The notes under the pieces: model-generated | Database searches by the model: none | What the model was told of the DNA's origin: nothing | What the model saw: only the letters and a program-made list of their open reading frames with translations | Assembly: GCA_025463265.1 (NCBI GenBank) | Contig: JAOBWH010000165.1 | Span: forward strand, 1-64,000 | Source: Ilumatobacteraceae bacterium | Lineage (GTDB): Bacteria > Actinomycetota > Acidimicrobiia > Acidimicrobiales > Iamiaceae | Reading direction: 5' to 3' | Length of the DNA: 64,000 nucleotides | Translations under genes and position numbers: made by a program | Shown: positions 43,996 to 53,288 of the stretch, piece by piece | Layout of the letters: each line of letters starts with the position of its first letter | Numbering within the stretch: the stretch's first letter is position 1

Positions 43996-45864
43996 CTAGT
44001 CGGACTCGGTGGGCCGGTACTCGCGGAGGCGGGGGAGCGCGGGTGCGGCGGAGCGGTCGGCGGTCATGGCCGGGTCCAGCTCGTCGGCGCCGATGGCAGC
44101 GCCCACGAGGGGCGCCCGGTCCAAGACGACGTCCGAGCCCGCTGCTGCCGGTGCTCGGGGTGCCGACGGTGCTGCGGGTGCTGTCGTCGGGGCCACGAAC
44201 TCGAGAGGCCCGACGGCGGGGCGGGCGGCCGCCGTCTCGACGACGGAGGCCGGAGGGTTCGCCGCCTCGAGCGCCGGCGCCGTGGAGGGGTAGAGGAAGT
44301 CCGGGTTGGTGCTCACCCGCGTCACGGCGGCGACCGAGGGCACGATCCCGGCGGTGATCCCGAACGGGTCGCTCTCGTGCCGGCTGAGGATGGCCTCGAA
44401 CTCCTCGCCCGGGATCGGGCGGGACATGACGTAGCCCTGGGCCAGCTTGCAGCCGAGACGGCGGAGCCACTGGAGCTGCTCGGGGCGCTCGACGCCCTCG
44501 GCGACGGTGACCATGCCCAGCGCCTGGGCCATGCCGACGACGTGCTCGACGATGGCCCGGTCCTCGGGGCTGGAGTCGATGCCGTCGATGAAGCTCTTGT
44601 CGATCTTCAACATGTCGAGGCTGAAGCGGCGGACGTAGGACAGCGACGAGTACCCGGTGCCGAAGTCGTCGAGGGCGAGCTTCACGCCGAGCGCCTTGGC
44701 CTGGCGCAGCACGGTCCAGGCCGAGCTCACGTCGTGCATGAGGGCGCCTTCGGTGATCTCCAGGTGGATCTGGCCGGCGTTGATGGCGGCGGTCTGGATG
44801 GCGCTGGCGACCCGGTCGCCGAAGTCGAGCTGCACGAGCTGGCGGGCCGACACGTTGATGGTGATGGTGGGCGGCTTCTGGCCGTCGCAGATGGCGGCAA
44901 CCCGGGCGGCCTCGCGGCACGCCTCCTCGAGCACCCAGGTGCCGACCGGCACGATGAGGCCGGTCTCCTCGAGGATCGGGATGAACTCGGCGGGGGACAT
45001 GGTCCCGCGGTCCGGAGAGATCCAGCGGAGCAGGGCCTCGGCGCCCACGATGCGCCCCGTCGCCATCTCGACGACGGGCTGGTAGTGGAGGTGGAACTCC
45101 CCGGCTTCGAGGGCGTCGCGGATCTGCTCCTCCGCCGTGGCGGGGGTGAGGGTGCCGGTCATGGAGCGGTCGAAGACGGTCACGTGGCCCGAGCCCTGCG
45201 CCTTGGCCTGGTACATGGCCACATCGGCGTCCCGCAGCACGTCTTCGGGCTTCACCCCGCGGTGCTCGGCGAGGGCGACGCCGACGCTGGCGGAGATCCG
45301 CATGCTCTCGTCACCGATGGTGAAGGGCTGCTCGATGATCTCGATGACCCGGTGGGCGACCTTCTCGGCCGCAGCGGCGCTGTTCACGTCCGGGCAGAGC
45401 ACCACGAACTCGTCGCCGCCGAAGCGGATGACCCGGTCCTGGGGGCGCAGCATCGTGCGGAGGCGGTCGGCCACGGCCCGCATGAGGCGGTCGCCGACCT
45501 CGTGGCCGTGGGTGTCGTTGACGTGCTTGAACTTGTCGAGGTCCACGAACAGCACGGCGGCCTGGCTGTTGCGGCGCTGGGAGCTCTGGATGTCGGCGGC
45601 CAGCCAATCGGCGAGCAGCATCCGGTTGGGGAGGCCGGTCAGGGAGTCGTGGAGGGAGAGGCGGACCAGCTCGCGCCTCACGCTGATGGCGTCCTTGTAG
45701 CGCCGCCGGGCGAACACGGTCGTGGCCAGCGGGATGAGGATGAGCAGGGCGAAGACGCCGTTGAAGTTCAGGTCGCTCGACTCGCTCGTCCAGTGGATGA
45801 CCTTGTCGAACACCCGGGTGGACATGGCGACGGCGGCGAACAGAGCGCAGCCGGTGGCCAGCAC
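43996..45864 (-). CDS. Membrane GGDEF-EAL c-di-GMP signalling protein
   Basis: A 622-residue protein with about two membrane helices (residues 1-15 and 36-51), a GGDEF domain with an intact GGDEF motif at 149-153, an EAL domain with EAL at 276-278 and DDFGTGYSS, and an Ala/Pro-rich C-terminal tail of about 110 residues. Both domains look catalytically complete, so it could make and break c-di-GMP; EAL-domain residues ITEGALMHD, KIDKSFIDG and AEGVERPEQ are conserved. The start is GTG 45864: the frame continues upstream to an in-frame stop near 45960 but contains no usable start codon there. There is no large sensor domain. Confidence 0.9.
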   Translation of the reverse strand: MLATGCALFAAVAMSTRVFDKVIHWTSESSDLNFNGVFALLILIPLATTVFARRRYKDAISVRRELVRLSLHDSLTGLPNRMLLADWLAADIQSSQRRNSQAAVLFVDLDKFKHVNDTHGHEVGDRLMRAVADRLRTMLRPQDRVIRFGGDEFVVLCPDVNSAAAAEKVAHRVIEIIEQPFTIGDESMRISASVGVALAEHRGVKPEDVLRDADVAMYQAKAQGSGHVTVFDRSMTGTLTPATAEEQIRDALEAGEFHLHYQPVVEMATGRIVGAEALLRWISPDRGTMSPAEFIPILEETGLIVPVGTWVLEEACREAARVAAICDGQKPPTITINVSARQLVQLDFGDRVASAIQTAAINAGQIHLEITEGALMHDVSSAWTVLRQAKALGVKLALDDFGTGYSSLSYVRRFSLDMLKIDKSFIDGIDSSPEDRAIVEHVVGMAQALGMVTVAEGVERPEQLQWLRRLGCKLAQGYVMSRPIPGEEFEAILSRHESDPFGITAGIVPSVAAVTRVSTNPDFLYPSTAPALEAANPPASVVETAAARPAVGPLEFVAPTTAPAAPSAPRAPAAAGSDVVLDRAPLVGAAIGADELDPAMTADRSAAPALPRLREYRPTESD

Positions 45865-46045
45865 GGCGAGCTCGGTCGCGGCCCGGCGCTCTGGCGCACC
45901 GACGTGCCCGGACTTGGTGGTGGATCGTCGCTTGATGGCCCCGTACCCCCGAAGAACAAGACCTGGTGGTCCCTACCCGTTCGGACCTATCGGCGGCGCA
46001 GCGCCGAGGTTGAGGAGTACCTGACCGGTACCTGTTGCAGTCTCA

Positions 46046-46059
46046 TGACGGTTCCGTCA
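46046..46059. promoter_or_regulatory. 14-bp palindrome overlapping the stop of the AftD-like gene
   Basis: TGACGG-TT-CCGTCA is a near-perfect palindrome that includes the stop codon of the AftD-like gene. Downstream on the minus strand GGTAC occurs twice (in GGTACCGGTCAGGTAC) before the GGDEF-EAL gene. With a 2-base spacer it is more likely a protein-binding site than a terminator. Confidence 0.3.
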
Positions 46060-49000
46060 GGTGTCGGCGGCGTCGCTGGCCCACCAGCGCCGCAGCCAGC
46101 ACCGTTCGACCACGGCGTCGAGCAGGAGGAGCAGCACCGCGATCCACGCTGGGGACTGCGCACCCTCGAAGTAGGTGGGCCAGTCGAAGCCCGGCGGCAG
46201 GTTGGTGACCAGCTGGCGCACGCCCATCCAGCCGATGGTGAGGACCACGATGAGCGGGCCGCCGACGGTGAGCAACGGCCGAGAGCGGGGGAGCCGGAGC
46301 GTGATGGCGGCGGCGGCGCCCAGCACCACCGCGCCGACGAGGCCGGTGAAGGCGTAGCCGAAGACGAGGGCGGCGAGGGTGGTGGCGATCCAGGCGAACA
46401 GCGACGGGGCGGGACCGGTGTAGCGGCGCACCCGGTCCCACGAGAGGGCCAGGGGCATGCTCGGCCGCCGGTCGAGCGGGATCCACGGCAGCTCGTCACC
46501 GGCACCGGCACCGGCGCCTGTTGCTGCGGCCGCGGCGGCGGCCGTCCGGCGGCGGCGCGGCCAGAGGGCCAGCCCGAAGGCCGCCACGATGAACACCAGC
46601 GAGACCGCGATCATCCCCCACACCACCTTCTGGGGCGTCCACTCCAGGTGGACCTCGATGTCGGTTCCCGCTGGGACCTTCCAGCCGTTGGCGTAGCCGT
46701 TGACGAGGGTGGGCTCGCCCAGGTCCTTCCCGTCGGCGGTGGCGTGCCAGCCCGGGTTGTAGCTCTGGCCGAGGATGAGCCAGAAGTCGTCGTCGGCCTT
46801 CGGCACGCTCACCTCGACGGTGGTGCGCGCCTCGTGCGTGACCTCCATGTCGGGCCGGGGCTCCTGGTCAGCGGGGTCGACGAGGGGCCCGTCCGCGGTG
46901 CTCGCGTCGCCGCCGGCGGCGGAGCGCAGCACCAGGCGGTCGAGGTCGAAGCCGGTGTCGCGGCCTTCGGCGGTGCGCAGGACCGTGTTCCCGGACGGGA
47001 GGTCGAGGGGCTCGTCGTCGCAGGCGACGAGGTCGATCGGGTTGCCGGCGAGGAGGTCCTCGGTGGTGCCCTGCAGCGAGACCGGCACCGCTTCGCCGTC
47101 GACCTCCACCAGGTCGGTGCGGCAGCGGTCGTCGACCTTCTCCGGGGTCGGCGGCGCCTCGAGCCCGTCGATGCCGAGGTCGACGATGCCCATCGGCATG
47201 ACGAGCGGGCGGTCTGTGAACCAGTCGAGCGTCTCCACATCGCGGACGGCCGCTCGCTCGTCCTCCACCACCAGGCTGATCTCCTTGCCGGTGTACGCCC
47301 GCTCCAGCTCGATCGGGAAGGTGTGGCGGGCGTTCTGCTCGGGCTGGTCGCCGATGTCGGGCAGGTCGATGCGCTGGACGACCTTGCCGTCGACCTCCAG
47401 GCGGAGGCTCCGGGGCACCGAGTGGCGACCGTCGGCCAGCACGGTGAGGTTCATCGAGTCGAACGTGATCGGGTCCGGCACCTTGTAGTTGAGGTACTCG
47501 CCGTGCTGGTCCAAGAAGCCGGGGGAGTACCAGGTGTCGGGGTCGCCGTCGATGGCGTTCATCGCCCGGTTCGAGAGGCCGCCGGGCAGGCGGCGCTTCG
47601 AGTTGGCGGTGACGCCGCCGTGCCGGGCGTCGGGGATCCCGAGGGCCTCGTCGACGACCGGATCGGCGGCGGCGTTGGCCAGGCGGACCTGGCCGACCAG
47701 CTCGAACCGGCGACCTTCGGGCAGCGAGAAGATCCGGGCCATCGAGCGCTCCGGGTCCGACCGCACGGCCACGGTGCCGGCGACGCGCTGGCGGGTGAGG
47801 ACGATGGCGAGCTGGTTGTCGATCGAGGCGGTCCCGGCCGTGTCGAGGAGGTCCTTCGGGAGGCGGATGATGTCGTCGGCGACGGGGCGGTCGCCGTTCT
47901 CGTCCACCACCCCCACCTCGGCGAAGCCCACCGAGCTGATGCCGTCGTAGCGGCGGAGTCGGCCCGGGTCGGTCTCGGTGACGGTGATGTCGATCGTCGA
48001 GAAGGTCTGCTTCGGGAAGTCGACCCGCTGGCCCTCGCTGCCGGTCTCGGTGCCCCGCGACTCGTCGCCGAGCTCGACCGTGAACGGGTCGCCGCCGTCG
48101 ACGCTGATCTCGACCTCGGTGACGAAGCGGTTGCGGACCCCACCCAGGGCCTGGAGCAGCGTGAGGTGGTCCGTCGTGACCGGGTCGCGGTAGGTGAGGC
48201 GCAGGGTCTCGTCGGTGGCGGAGCTGAAGCCGCCGATGCGCCACGCCGTGCCGGGGTCGCCGTCGACGGCGTTCACCGGGTCGTCCTCGGGGGTGAGCGA
48301 CACCGAGTTGCCGTAGCTGGTGGCCTCGGCCCACACGCCGCCCTTGACGTCGTTGACGGTGAAGGCGTCGTCGTCGGCGTCGGGGAACAGCTCCAGGCGC
48401 TGGTCCTTGGGGTCGACCTCCACCGGGTCCTGACCGGGCCGCTCGGTGACGCCGGTGTTGTCTCGCACCGTGCCCCAGCGCCGAGCCTCTCGCCGGTTGG
48501 TGTCGGTGAGGACGAGGACGGCGTCGTCGTCGAGCTTGGACCTCAGCGCCGCGGGGTCGCCGGCGAAGGTGCCCGAGTAGAAGAGCAGCTCGTGACCGGT
48601 GACCAGGCCGGCACCGGCGAGATCGACGATGCCCTCGCCGTCGCCCGCCATGATGATCGGCTGGTCGGTGGACGCTGTCCGGACGATCTTCTCCGGGTCG
48701 TCGACCGGCACGATGGCCACCTGCGGCGGATCCTCGGCATCGGGAGAGGTGAGCAGCTCCTGCTCGTCGATGAGCGGCAGGTGCGGCGGAGCCGTGTTGC
48801 GGGCGGTGCCGCCGAACCCGATGGGCTGGCCCAGCCCCGGCGTGGCCTTGACGAGGGCCCACAGGCGGCGGGGGCGCGGCGTGTTGTAGCGCTCGTAGGT
48901 GAGATCGGAGCGCACCGAGATGTCGCCCACGCCCATGAAGCGGGCCATGGCGGCGACGGAGGCGGGCTCGGCCACCTGCTCCTGGAAGCGGCGGTCCACG

Positions 49001-50496
49001 GCGTTCAACACGTTGGCCGAGGGCGGCGAGCCGTAGGGGATGAGCTCGCGGGCGACGAACGGACGGTCCATCAAGCCCGGCGTGATGGGGTCGACCGTGG
49101 TGCCCCAGCGGTACGAGGCGAAGTCCTCGCCCGGGATCTCGAGGACCCGGGTGCCGTTGTCGCGGGCGTCGAGCGCCGCGGCCGCCTCCACCCAGTAGTC
49201 GGGGATGTCCTCGGCCCGGTCCAGGTTCTCGTCGACCATCTGGCCGCGCCACAGCGGCGGGAGGCTCAGCACGGCCAGCACCATGATCCCGGCGGTGGCG
49301 GGGCGGGCCCAGCGCTGGTGGTTGCGGGTGGCGGCGGCGACGAGGGACCCGACGAAGACCGACATGGCCAAGATCACGAGCGGGGCGGCGCGCGGCAGGC
49401 TCCGCATCGACAGGCCGATGTCGGACTGAAGGAAGGACTTCACCGCCGACCCGGCGGGCGACGGGTCGTCCCACGGGTGGGCGCCGACGGCCAGGAACAG
49501 GCCGGTGGTCATCAGCAGCAGGAAGAAGGTGCGCTCGCGGAACCGGGTGATGGCGGCGCCGATCAGGCCCAGGACCGGGAGGATGTAGGTGAGCAGCAGG
49601 ATCTCGACGCGCTGCGTGTAGTCGCGGGACGGGGCGATCCAGGGGCCGAACCGGTCCTCGCCGTAGAAGAACCAGTAGCCCAGCCCGCGCAGCACCTCCA
49701 GCGACAGCGATGCGGTGGCCACCGTCTCGGCGGTCTCGGTGTAGCGGAGGATGTCGATCCCGTAGCCGCCCTGCGCCCAGAGCCCCGCCATCCACCACAG
49801 CGAGCACCCGACGGTCATCACGCCGATGCGCCCGACCGTGGCCGCTGCGTCCCGGACCCGGACCTCCCGGGTGATGATGACCTCGTGGGCGATCCAGAGG
49901 ATCGGCCCGACCCCGGCGAGGATCAGCGCGGTCGCGTTGACGCTGCCGATCGTGGCCACCACCAGGCCGAACAGGGCCGGATAGCGCCAGCCGCCCTTGC
50001 GCAGGGCGAGCGCGGCGAGCCCGATCATCCAGGGCAGCCCGGCGTAGGGCAACAAGATGACCGACAGGCGGGCAGCGAGGCTCAAGACGTAGGGCGTCAG
50101 GGCGTAGACGAAGGTCGCGGCGGTGACGTGCGGGCCCTCCTGGCCCAGGGCCTTGAGCATGAAGCGCACGCCGACGCCTGCGGCGAACAAGATGGTCGCG
50201 AGCCACAGGCGCTGCGCCACCCAGTCGGGCATGCCCATGACGTCGGCGAGCCAGTACCAGGGCCCGATGGGCCAGAGGTAGCCGATGTTCTGGTGGGTGA
50301 CCGTGCCCATCCCGATGTTCGGGTCCCACATGCTCGTGGCCCGTCCGAGCATGCGTGCCGGGTCGAGGTACAGGTAGGTCTTGGTGTCGGCGCCGACGCG
50401 GCCCGGCTTGGTGAGCAGCAGCGGCACGTAGATCGTGACGGCCAAGATGGCCGTGGGCACCGCCTCGCGCAGGCGCCGGCGGAGGGCGGGGCTCAA
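46057..50496 (-). CDS. AftD-like GT-C arabinofuranosyltransferase family membrane protein (DUF3367)
   Basis: A 1479-residue polytopic protein resembling the alpha-(1,3)-arabinofuranosyltransferase AftD of mycobacteria. The N-terminal ~500 residues hold about ten or more helices, with an early GADTKTYLYLDPARMLGRATSMWDP loop carrying the acidic residues expected of GT-C enzymes. A large extracytoplasmic part contains two discoidin-like sugar-binding modules marked by NAVDGDPGTAWRIGGF and NAIDGDPDTWYSPGF. Four helices close the protein. The TTG start overlaps the stop of the GT4 gene (TTGA). It would use a polyprenyl-phosphate sugar to extend an envelope polysaccharide; that the sugar is arabinose is not proven here. 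Confidence 0.82.
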   Translation of the reverse strand: MSPALRRRLREAVPTAILAVTIYVPLLLTKPGRVGADTKTYLYLDPARMLGRATSMWDPNIGMGTVTHQNIGYLWPIGPWYWLADVMGMPDWVAQRLWLATILFAAGVGVRFMLKALGQEGPHVTAATFVYALTPYVLSLAARLSVILLPYAGLPWMIGLAALALRKGGWRYPALFGLVVATIGSVNATALILAGVGPILWIAHEVIITREVRVRDAAATVGRIGVMTVGCSLWWMAGLWAQGGYGIDILRYTETAETVATASLSLEVLRGLGYWFFYGEDRFGPWIAPSRDYTQRVEILLLTYILPVLGLIGAAITRFRERTFFLLLMTTGLFLAVGAHPWDDPSPAGSAVKSFLQSDIGLSMRSLPRAAPLVILAMSVFVGSLVAAATRNHQRWARPATAGIMVLAVLSLPPLWRGQMVDENLDRAEDIPDYWVEAAAALDARDNGTRVLEIPGEDFASYRWGTTVDPITPGLMDRPFVARELIPYGSPPSANVLNAVDRRFQEQVAEPASVAAMARFMGVGDISVRSDLTYERYNTPRPRRLWALVKATPGLGQPIGFGGTARNTAPPHLPLIDEQELLTSPDAEDPPQVAIVPVDDPEKIVRTASTDQPIIMAGDGEGIVDLAGAGLVTGHELLFYSGTFAGDPAALRSKLDDDAVLVLTDTNRREARRWGTVRDNTGVTERPGQDPVEVDPKDQRLELFPDADDDAFTVNDVKGGVWAEATSYGNSVSLTPEDDPVNAVDGDPGTAWRIGGFSSATDETLRLTYRDPVTTDHLTLLQALGGVRNRFVTEVEISVDGGDPFTVELGDESRGTETGSEGQRVDFPKQTFSTIDITVTETDPGRLRRYDGISSVGFAEVGVVDENGDRPVADDIIRLPKDLLDTAGTASIDNQLAIVLTRQRVAGTVAVRSDPERSMARIFSLPEGRRFELVGQVRLANAAADPVVDEALGIPDARHGGVTANSKRRLPGGLSNRAMNAIDGDPDTWYSPGFLDQHGEYLNYKVPDPITFDSMNLTVLADGRHSVPRSLRLEVDGKVVQRIDLPDIGDQPEQNARHTFPIELERAYTGKEISLVVEDERAAVRDVETLDWFTDRPLVMPMGIVDLGIDGLEAPPTPEKVDDRCRTDLVEVDGEAVPVSLQGTTEDLLAGNPIDLVACDDEPLDLPSGNTVLRTAEGRDTGFDLDRLVLRSAAGGDASTADGPLVDPADQEPRPDMEVTHEARTTVEVSVPKADDDFWLILGQSYNPGWHATADGKDLGEPTLVNGYANGWKVPAGTDIEVHLEWTPQKVVWGMIAVSLVFIVAAFGLALWPRRRRTAAAAAAATGAGAGAGDELPWIPLDRRPSMPLALSWDRVRRYTGPAPSLFAWIATTLAALVFGYAFTGLVGAVVLGAAAAITLRLPRSRPLLTVGGPLIVVLTIGWMGVRQLVTNLPPGFDWPTYFEGAQSPAWIAVLLLLLDAVVERCWLRRWWASDAADT

Positions 50497-51680
50497 GCTC
50501 GGGTGCCGGGCCGGCGGAGCCCGGGCCGGCCGAGCGCCTCGTCGACCAGGATCTCCATGATCTTGGTGGCGGTGGCGTCCCAGGTGAAGTGACCGGCATG
50601 GCCGAGCGCCCCGGTGGTGAGCCGTTGGCGCAGCGGGGCGTCGGTGGCGATGCGGGCGAGCTGGCGGACGAGGTCCGCCTGGTCGTCGGCGAGCAGGCCG
50701 CTGGTGCCCTCGGCCAGGGCGTCGACATGGCCGGGGATGCGGGTGGCGACCGCCGGGGTCCCGCAGGCGGCGGCCTCGGTGAGCGTCATGCCCCACCCCT
50801 CGCGGACCGAGGCCGAGGCCACGGCCCAGGCGGACTGGTAGATGGCGACGAGCTCCTCGTCGCTGACCCGCCCGGCGAAGCGCACGTAGCTGTCGGCGTC
50901 GAGCTCCTCCACCAGCGCCTCGAGCTCGCCGCGGTCCGGTCCGGTGCCCACGAGGGTGAGCGCCAGCTCCGGAGCGGAGCGGCGGGCCTCGACCACGGCG
51001 CGGATGAGGCGATCGAACCGCTTGACCGGGACCAACCGTCCCACCCCGACGATGAGCGGGGTGGCGCTGCGGGTGCCGCCGGGGCGGAAGTGGGCGTCGA
51101 CGCCGGGCGGGACGATCTCGACCAGATCGTCCTTGAAGCCGATCTCGAGCATCTCCTCCTTCGACGAGGGGGAGAGCGTGACCATGCGCGAGTTTCGGTA
51201 GATCCGAGGTGCGACGTGGCGCTCGAGCGTGTCGCCCATGCGCGCCAGGTTCGGCGGCAGGACCATCTTCCACATGTCGGCGTGGACGTGGTGGAGGAAC
51301 ACCACCCGGGGGCCCGACGCCCACAGCGGGGAGAAGAACGGCATGCCGTTCCAGATCTCGACGAGGGCGTCGCGCCCCCCGTAGCGGTGCATCGCCTCGC
51401 TGGCCGCAGCACGGGGGAACACCAGGTAGCGACCGGCCTTGCGGATCACCTGGTAGCCGTCGCGCTTGGCCGTGGGCGGGTGGCCCTGGGCGTAGGACGT
51501 GCGCATGACGACCTCGATGCCGGCCTCCGACCAGAGGCGGGCGACCTCGGCCGCGTGCACCTCCGACCCTCCCGCCTCCACGTCATCGAGGTCTCGCCAG
51601 GCGAGCATGTGGATGCGGCGGATCCCTGCGGCGGCGGCAAGGTCTCCGAGCTTCTGGCGGGGATCGGGAGTGTCGGTCAC
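50493..51680 (-). CDS. Family 4 glycosyltransferase
   Basis: A 395-residue GT-B-fold GT4 enzyme, likely soluble or peripheral. Landmarks are EAGGSEVHAAEVARLWSEAGIEV near the N-terminus, VFLHHVHADMWKM, IVGVGRLVPVKRFDRLIRAV, and the nucleotide-sugar site EGWGMTLTEAAACGTPAVATRIPGH (Ex7E). It transfers a sugar from a nucleotide donor, typically retaining, to a growing lipid-linked glycan. GTG 51680 is the first plausible start although no clear Shine-Dalgarno sequence precedes it. It overlaps the AftD-like gene by 4 bases, so the two are co-expressed. Confidence 0.9.
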   Translation of the reverse strand: MTDTPDPRQKLGDLAAAAGIRRIHMLAWRDLDDVEAGGSEVHAAEVARLWSEAGIEVVMRTSYAQGHPPTAKRDGYQVIRKAGRYLVFPRAAASEAMHRYGGRDALVEIWNGMPFFSPLWASGPRVVFLHHVHADMWKMVLPPNLARMGDTLERHVAPRIYRNSRMVTLSPSSKEEMLEIGFKDDLVEIVPPGVDAHFRPGGTRSATPLIVGVGRLVPVKRFDRLIRAVVEARRSAPELALTLVGTGPDRGELEALVEELDADSYVRFAGRVSDEELVAIYQSAWAVASASVREGWGMTLTEAAACGTPAVATRIPGHVDALAEGTSGLLADDQADLVRQLARIATDAPLRQRLTTGALGHAGHFTWDATATKIMEILVDEALGRPGLRRPGTRA

Positions 51681-51823
51681 GGTGATCGGGTGCCGGGGCA
51701 GTGAGAGGGTGTGAAGTACGCTGCTCGCCGGTCGTCGCCCTCGATGGGCACGGAGGCACCATAGTGCCGACCCACCCCCGCAGCCCCTCACCGGCTGCAA
51801 GATCGCTGCCCGGAGGCCCTTCC

Positions 51824-52582
51824 ATGTCCACGTCGCCCGCCACCACCTTCGACGAGGTCCAGGTGGCCGTCGCCGATGTCGAGGGGTGGATGACCCCGGG
51901 GCAGGCCCGGCGCCTGTGGACCTGCGCCCGCACGGTGCGCCCCGGGCGCACCATCGTGGAGATCGGCTCGTTCCGCGGCCGGTCGATGGTCGTGCTCGCC
52001 TCGGCCGCCGAAGCGGGGGTGGACCTCGTCGCCATCGACCCGCACGCCGGCAACGACCGCGGCCCCCACGAGTTCGAGGGGTTCGAGGACCAGGCGTCGG
52101 AGGACCACGACGTCTTCATCGCCAACCTGGAGGACGCCGGAGTGCGCGACAAGGTCCGCCACGTCCGGAAGTTCTCCCACGACGCCCTGGCCGACGTGCC
52201 CGGGGAGATCGATCTGCTGTACATCGACGGCGCGCACCGCTTCAAGCCGGCGCTCGACGACATCCGGCGCTGGAGCGCCAAGGTGCGCCCGGGCGGGGAC
52301 CTGCTCATCCACGACTCGTTCTCCTCGGTGGGCGTCACCGGTGCCATCGCCGTCTCGCTCCTGGCCAGCTCGGACTGGCGCTACCTCGGCCGGTCGGAGT
52401 CGATGACCCACTACCGCCGGGAGCCCCTCACCTCGAGCGAGCGGGCCCGCAACGTCGCCCGCCAGGCCGCCTCGCTGCCGTACTTCGCCAAGAACCTGCT
52501 CATCAAGGCGCTGATCTTGGCCAAGCTCGGGTTCCTGACCCAGCCACTCTTCAAGCACGACCCGGCCACCTGGCCCCACTGA
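51824..52582 (+). CDS. Class I SAM-dependent methyltransferase
   Basis: A 252-residue methyltransferase of the Methyltransf_24 type. The SAM-binding loop is IVEIGSFRGRSMVVLA, the acidic ribose-binding strand is LVAIDPHAG, and LLYIDGAHRFKPALDDIRRW follows. Such enzymes often O-methylate sugars in glycan clusters. The C-terminal FAKNLLIKALILAKLG could be a membrane-associated helix. ATG 51824 has CGGAGG upstream. It is divergent from the GT4 gene and followed after 13 bases by a GT2 gene. Confidence 0.85.
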   Translation: MSTSPATTFDEVQVAVADVEGWMTPGQARRLWTCARTVRPGRTIVEIGSFRGRSMVVLASAAEAGVDLVAIDPHAGNDRGPHEFEGFEDQASEDHDVFIANLEDAGVRDKVRHVRKFSHDALADVPGEIDLLYIDGAHRFKPALDDIRRWSAKVRPGGDLLIHDSFSSVGVTGAIAVSLLASSDWRYLGRSESMTHYRREPLTSSERARNVARQAASLPYFAKNLLIKALILAKLGFLTQPLFKHDPATWPH

Positions 52583-52595
52583 GCGGGAAGCACCC

Positions 52596-53288
52596 ATGAC
52601 CTCCTTGACCATCGTCATGCCCGTCTACAACGAGCGAGACACGCTCCGCGTGGCGCTCGACCGGCTGCTCGCCGTCACCATGCCCGTGCCCACCGAGGTG
52701 CTCATCGTCGACGACGGGTCCACCGACGGGTGCACCGACACCATCGCCGACCTGGTCGAGTCCGGGGCGGTGACGCTGTACGTCCAGAACCCGAACCAGG
52801 GCAAGGGCGCAGCGCTGCGGCGCGGCATCGCCGAGGCCACGGGCGACCTGCTCACCATCCTCGATGCCGACCTGGAGTACGACCCCGCCGACTTCCCGGC
52901 GCTGCTGCAGCCGATCCTCAACGAGGAGGCCAAGGTCGTCTACGGCGCCCGCTCCTACGGCGGCCATGCCGCCTACTCGTTCTGGTTCGTCATCGGGAAC
53001 AAGATGCTCGCCCTCTGGGCCTCGCTCCTGTTCGACGCCTGGCTCACCGACATCGAGACCTGCCTCAAGGTGGCCCCCACCGCCTACTGGCGGAAGGTGG
53101 ACCTGAAGTCGAACGGCTTCGGGATCGAGGCCGAGCTCACCGGCAAGCTCCTCACGATGAAGGAGCGCATCTTCGAGGTGCCGATCTCCTACCGGGCCCG
53201 CGGCCGCGAAGAGGGCAAGAAGATCCAGTGGACCGATGGCGTGGCGGCGCTGTGGATCCTGCTGCGCATCCGCCTCCGGGGGAAGTGA
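52596..53288 (+). CDS. Family 2 glycosyltransferase (polyprenyl-phosphate sugar synthase-like)
   Basis: A 230-residue GT2 enzyme without membrane helices: IVMPVYNERDTL, VLIVDDGSTDGCTD, QGKGAALRRGIAEATGD, and the metal motif LDADLEYDPADF. Compact DPM1-like enzymes of this kind make dolichyl/polyprenyl-phosphate mannose or glucose. An unusual GGHAAYSFWFVIGNKMLALW segment follows the catalytic half. It starts at ATG 52596 and overlaps the following membrane protein gene by 4 bases (GTGA), implying that it supplies the sugar donor for that protein. Confidence 0.88.
   Translation: MTSLTIVMPVYNERDTLRVALDRLLAVTMPVPTEVLIVDDGSTDGCTDTIADLVESGAVTLYVQNPNQGKGAALRRGIAEATGDLLTILDADLEYDPADFPALLQPILNEEAKVVYGARSYGGHAAYSFWFVIGNKMLALWASLLFDAWLTDIETCLKVAPTAYWRKVDLKSNGFGIEAELTGKLLTMKERIFEVPISYRARGREEGKKIQWTDGVAALWILLRIRLRGK

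Noticed and set aside
45865-46056. Possible c-di-GMP riboswitch before the GGDEF-EAL gene
   Set aside because: The sequence lacks the conserved GEMM core and tetraloop-receptor pattern; only short palindromes are visible.
44377-50592. A 2071-codon open frame on the plus strand antisense to the GGDEF-EAL, AftD-like and GT4 genes
   Set aside because: Its translation is rich in Gly, Asp, Val, Glu, Ala and His with no domain, and it crosses three well-supported genes; it is the usual antisense artefact of high GC content.
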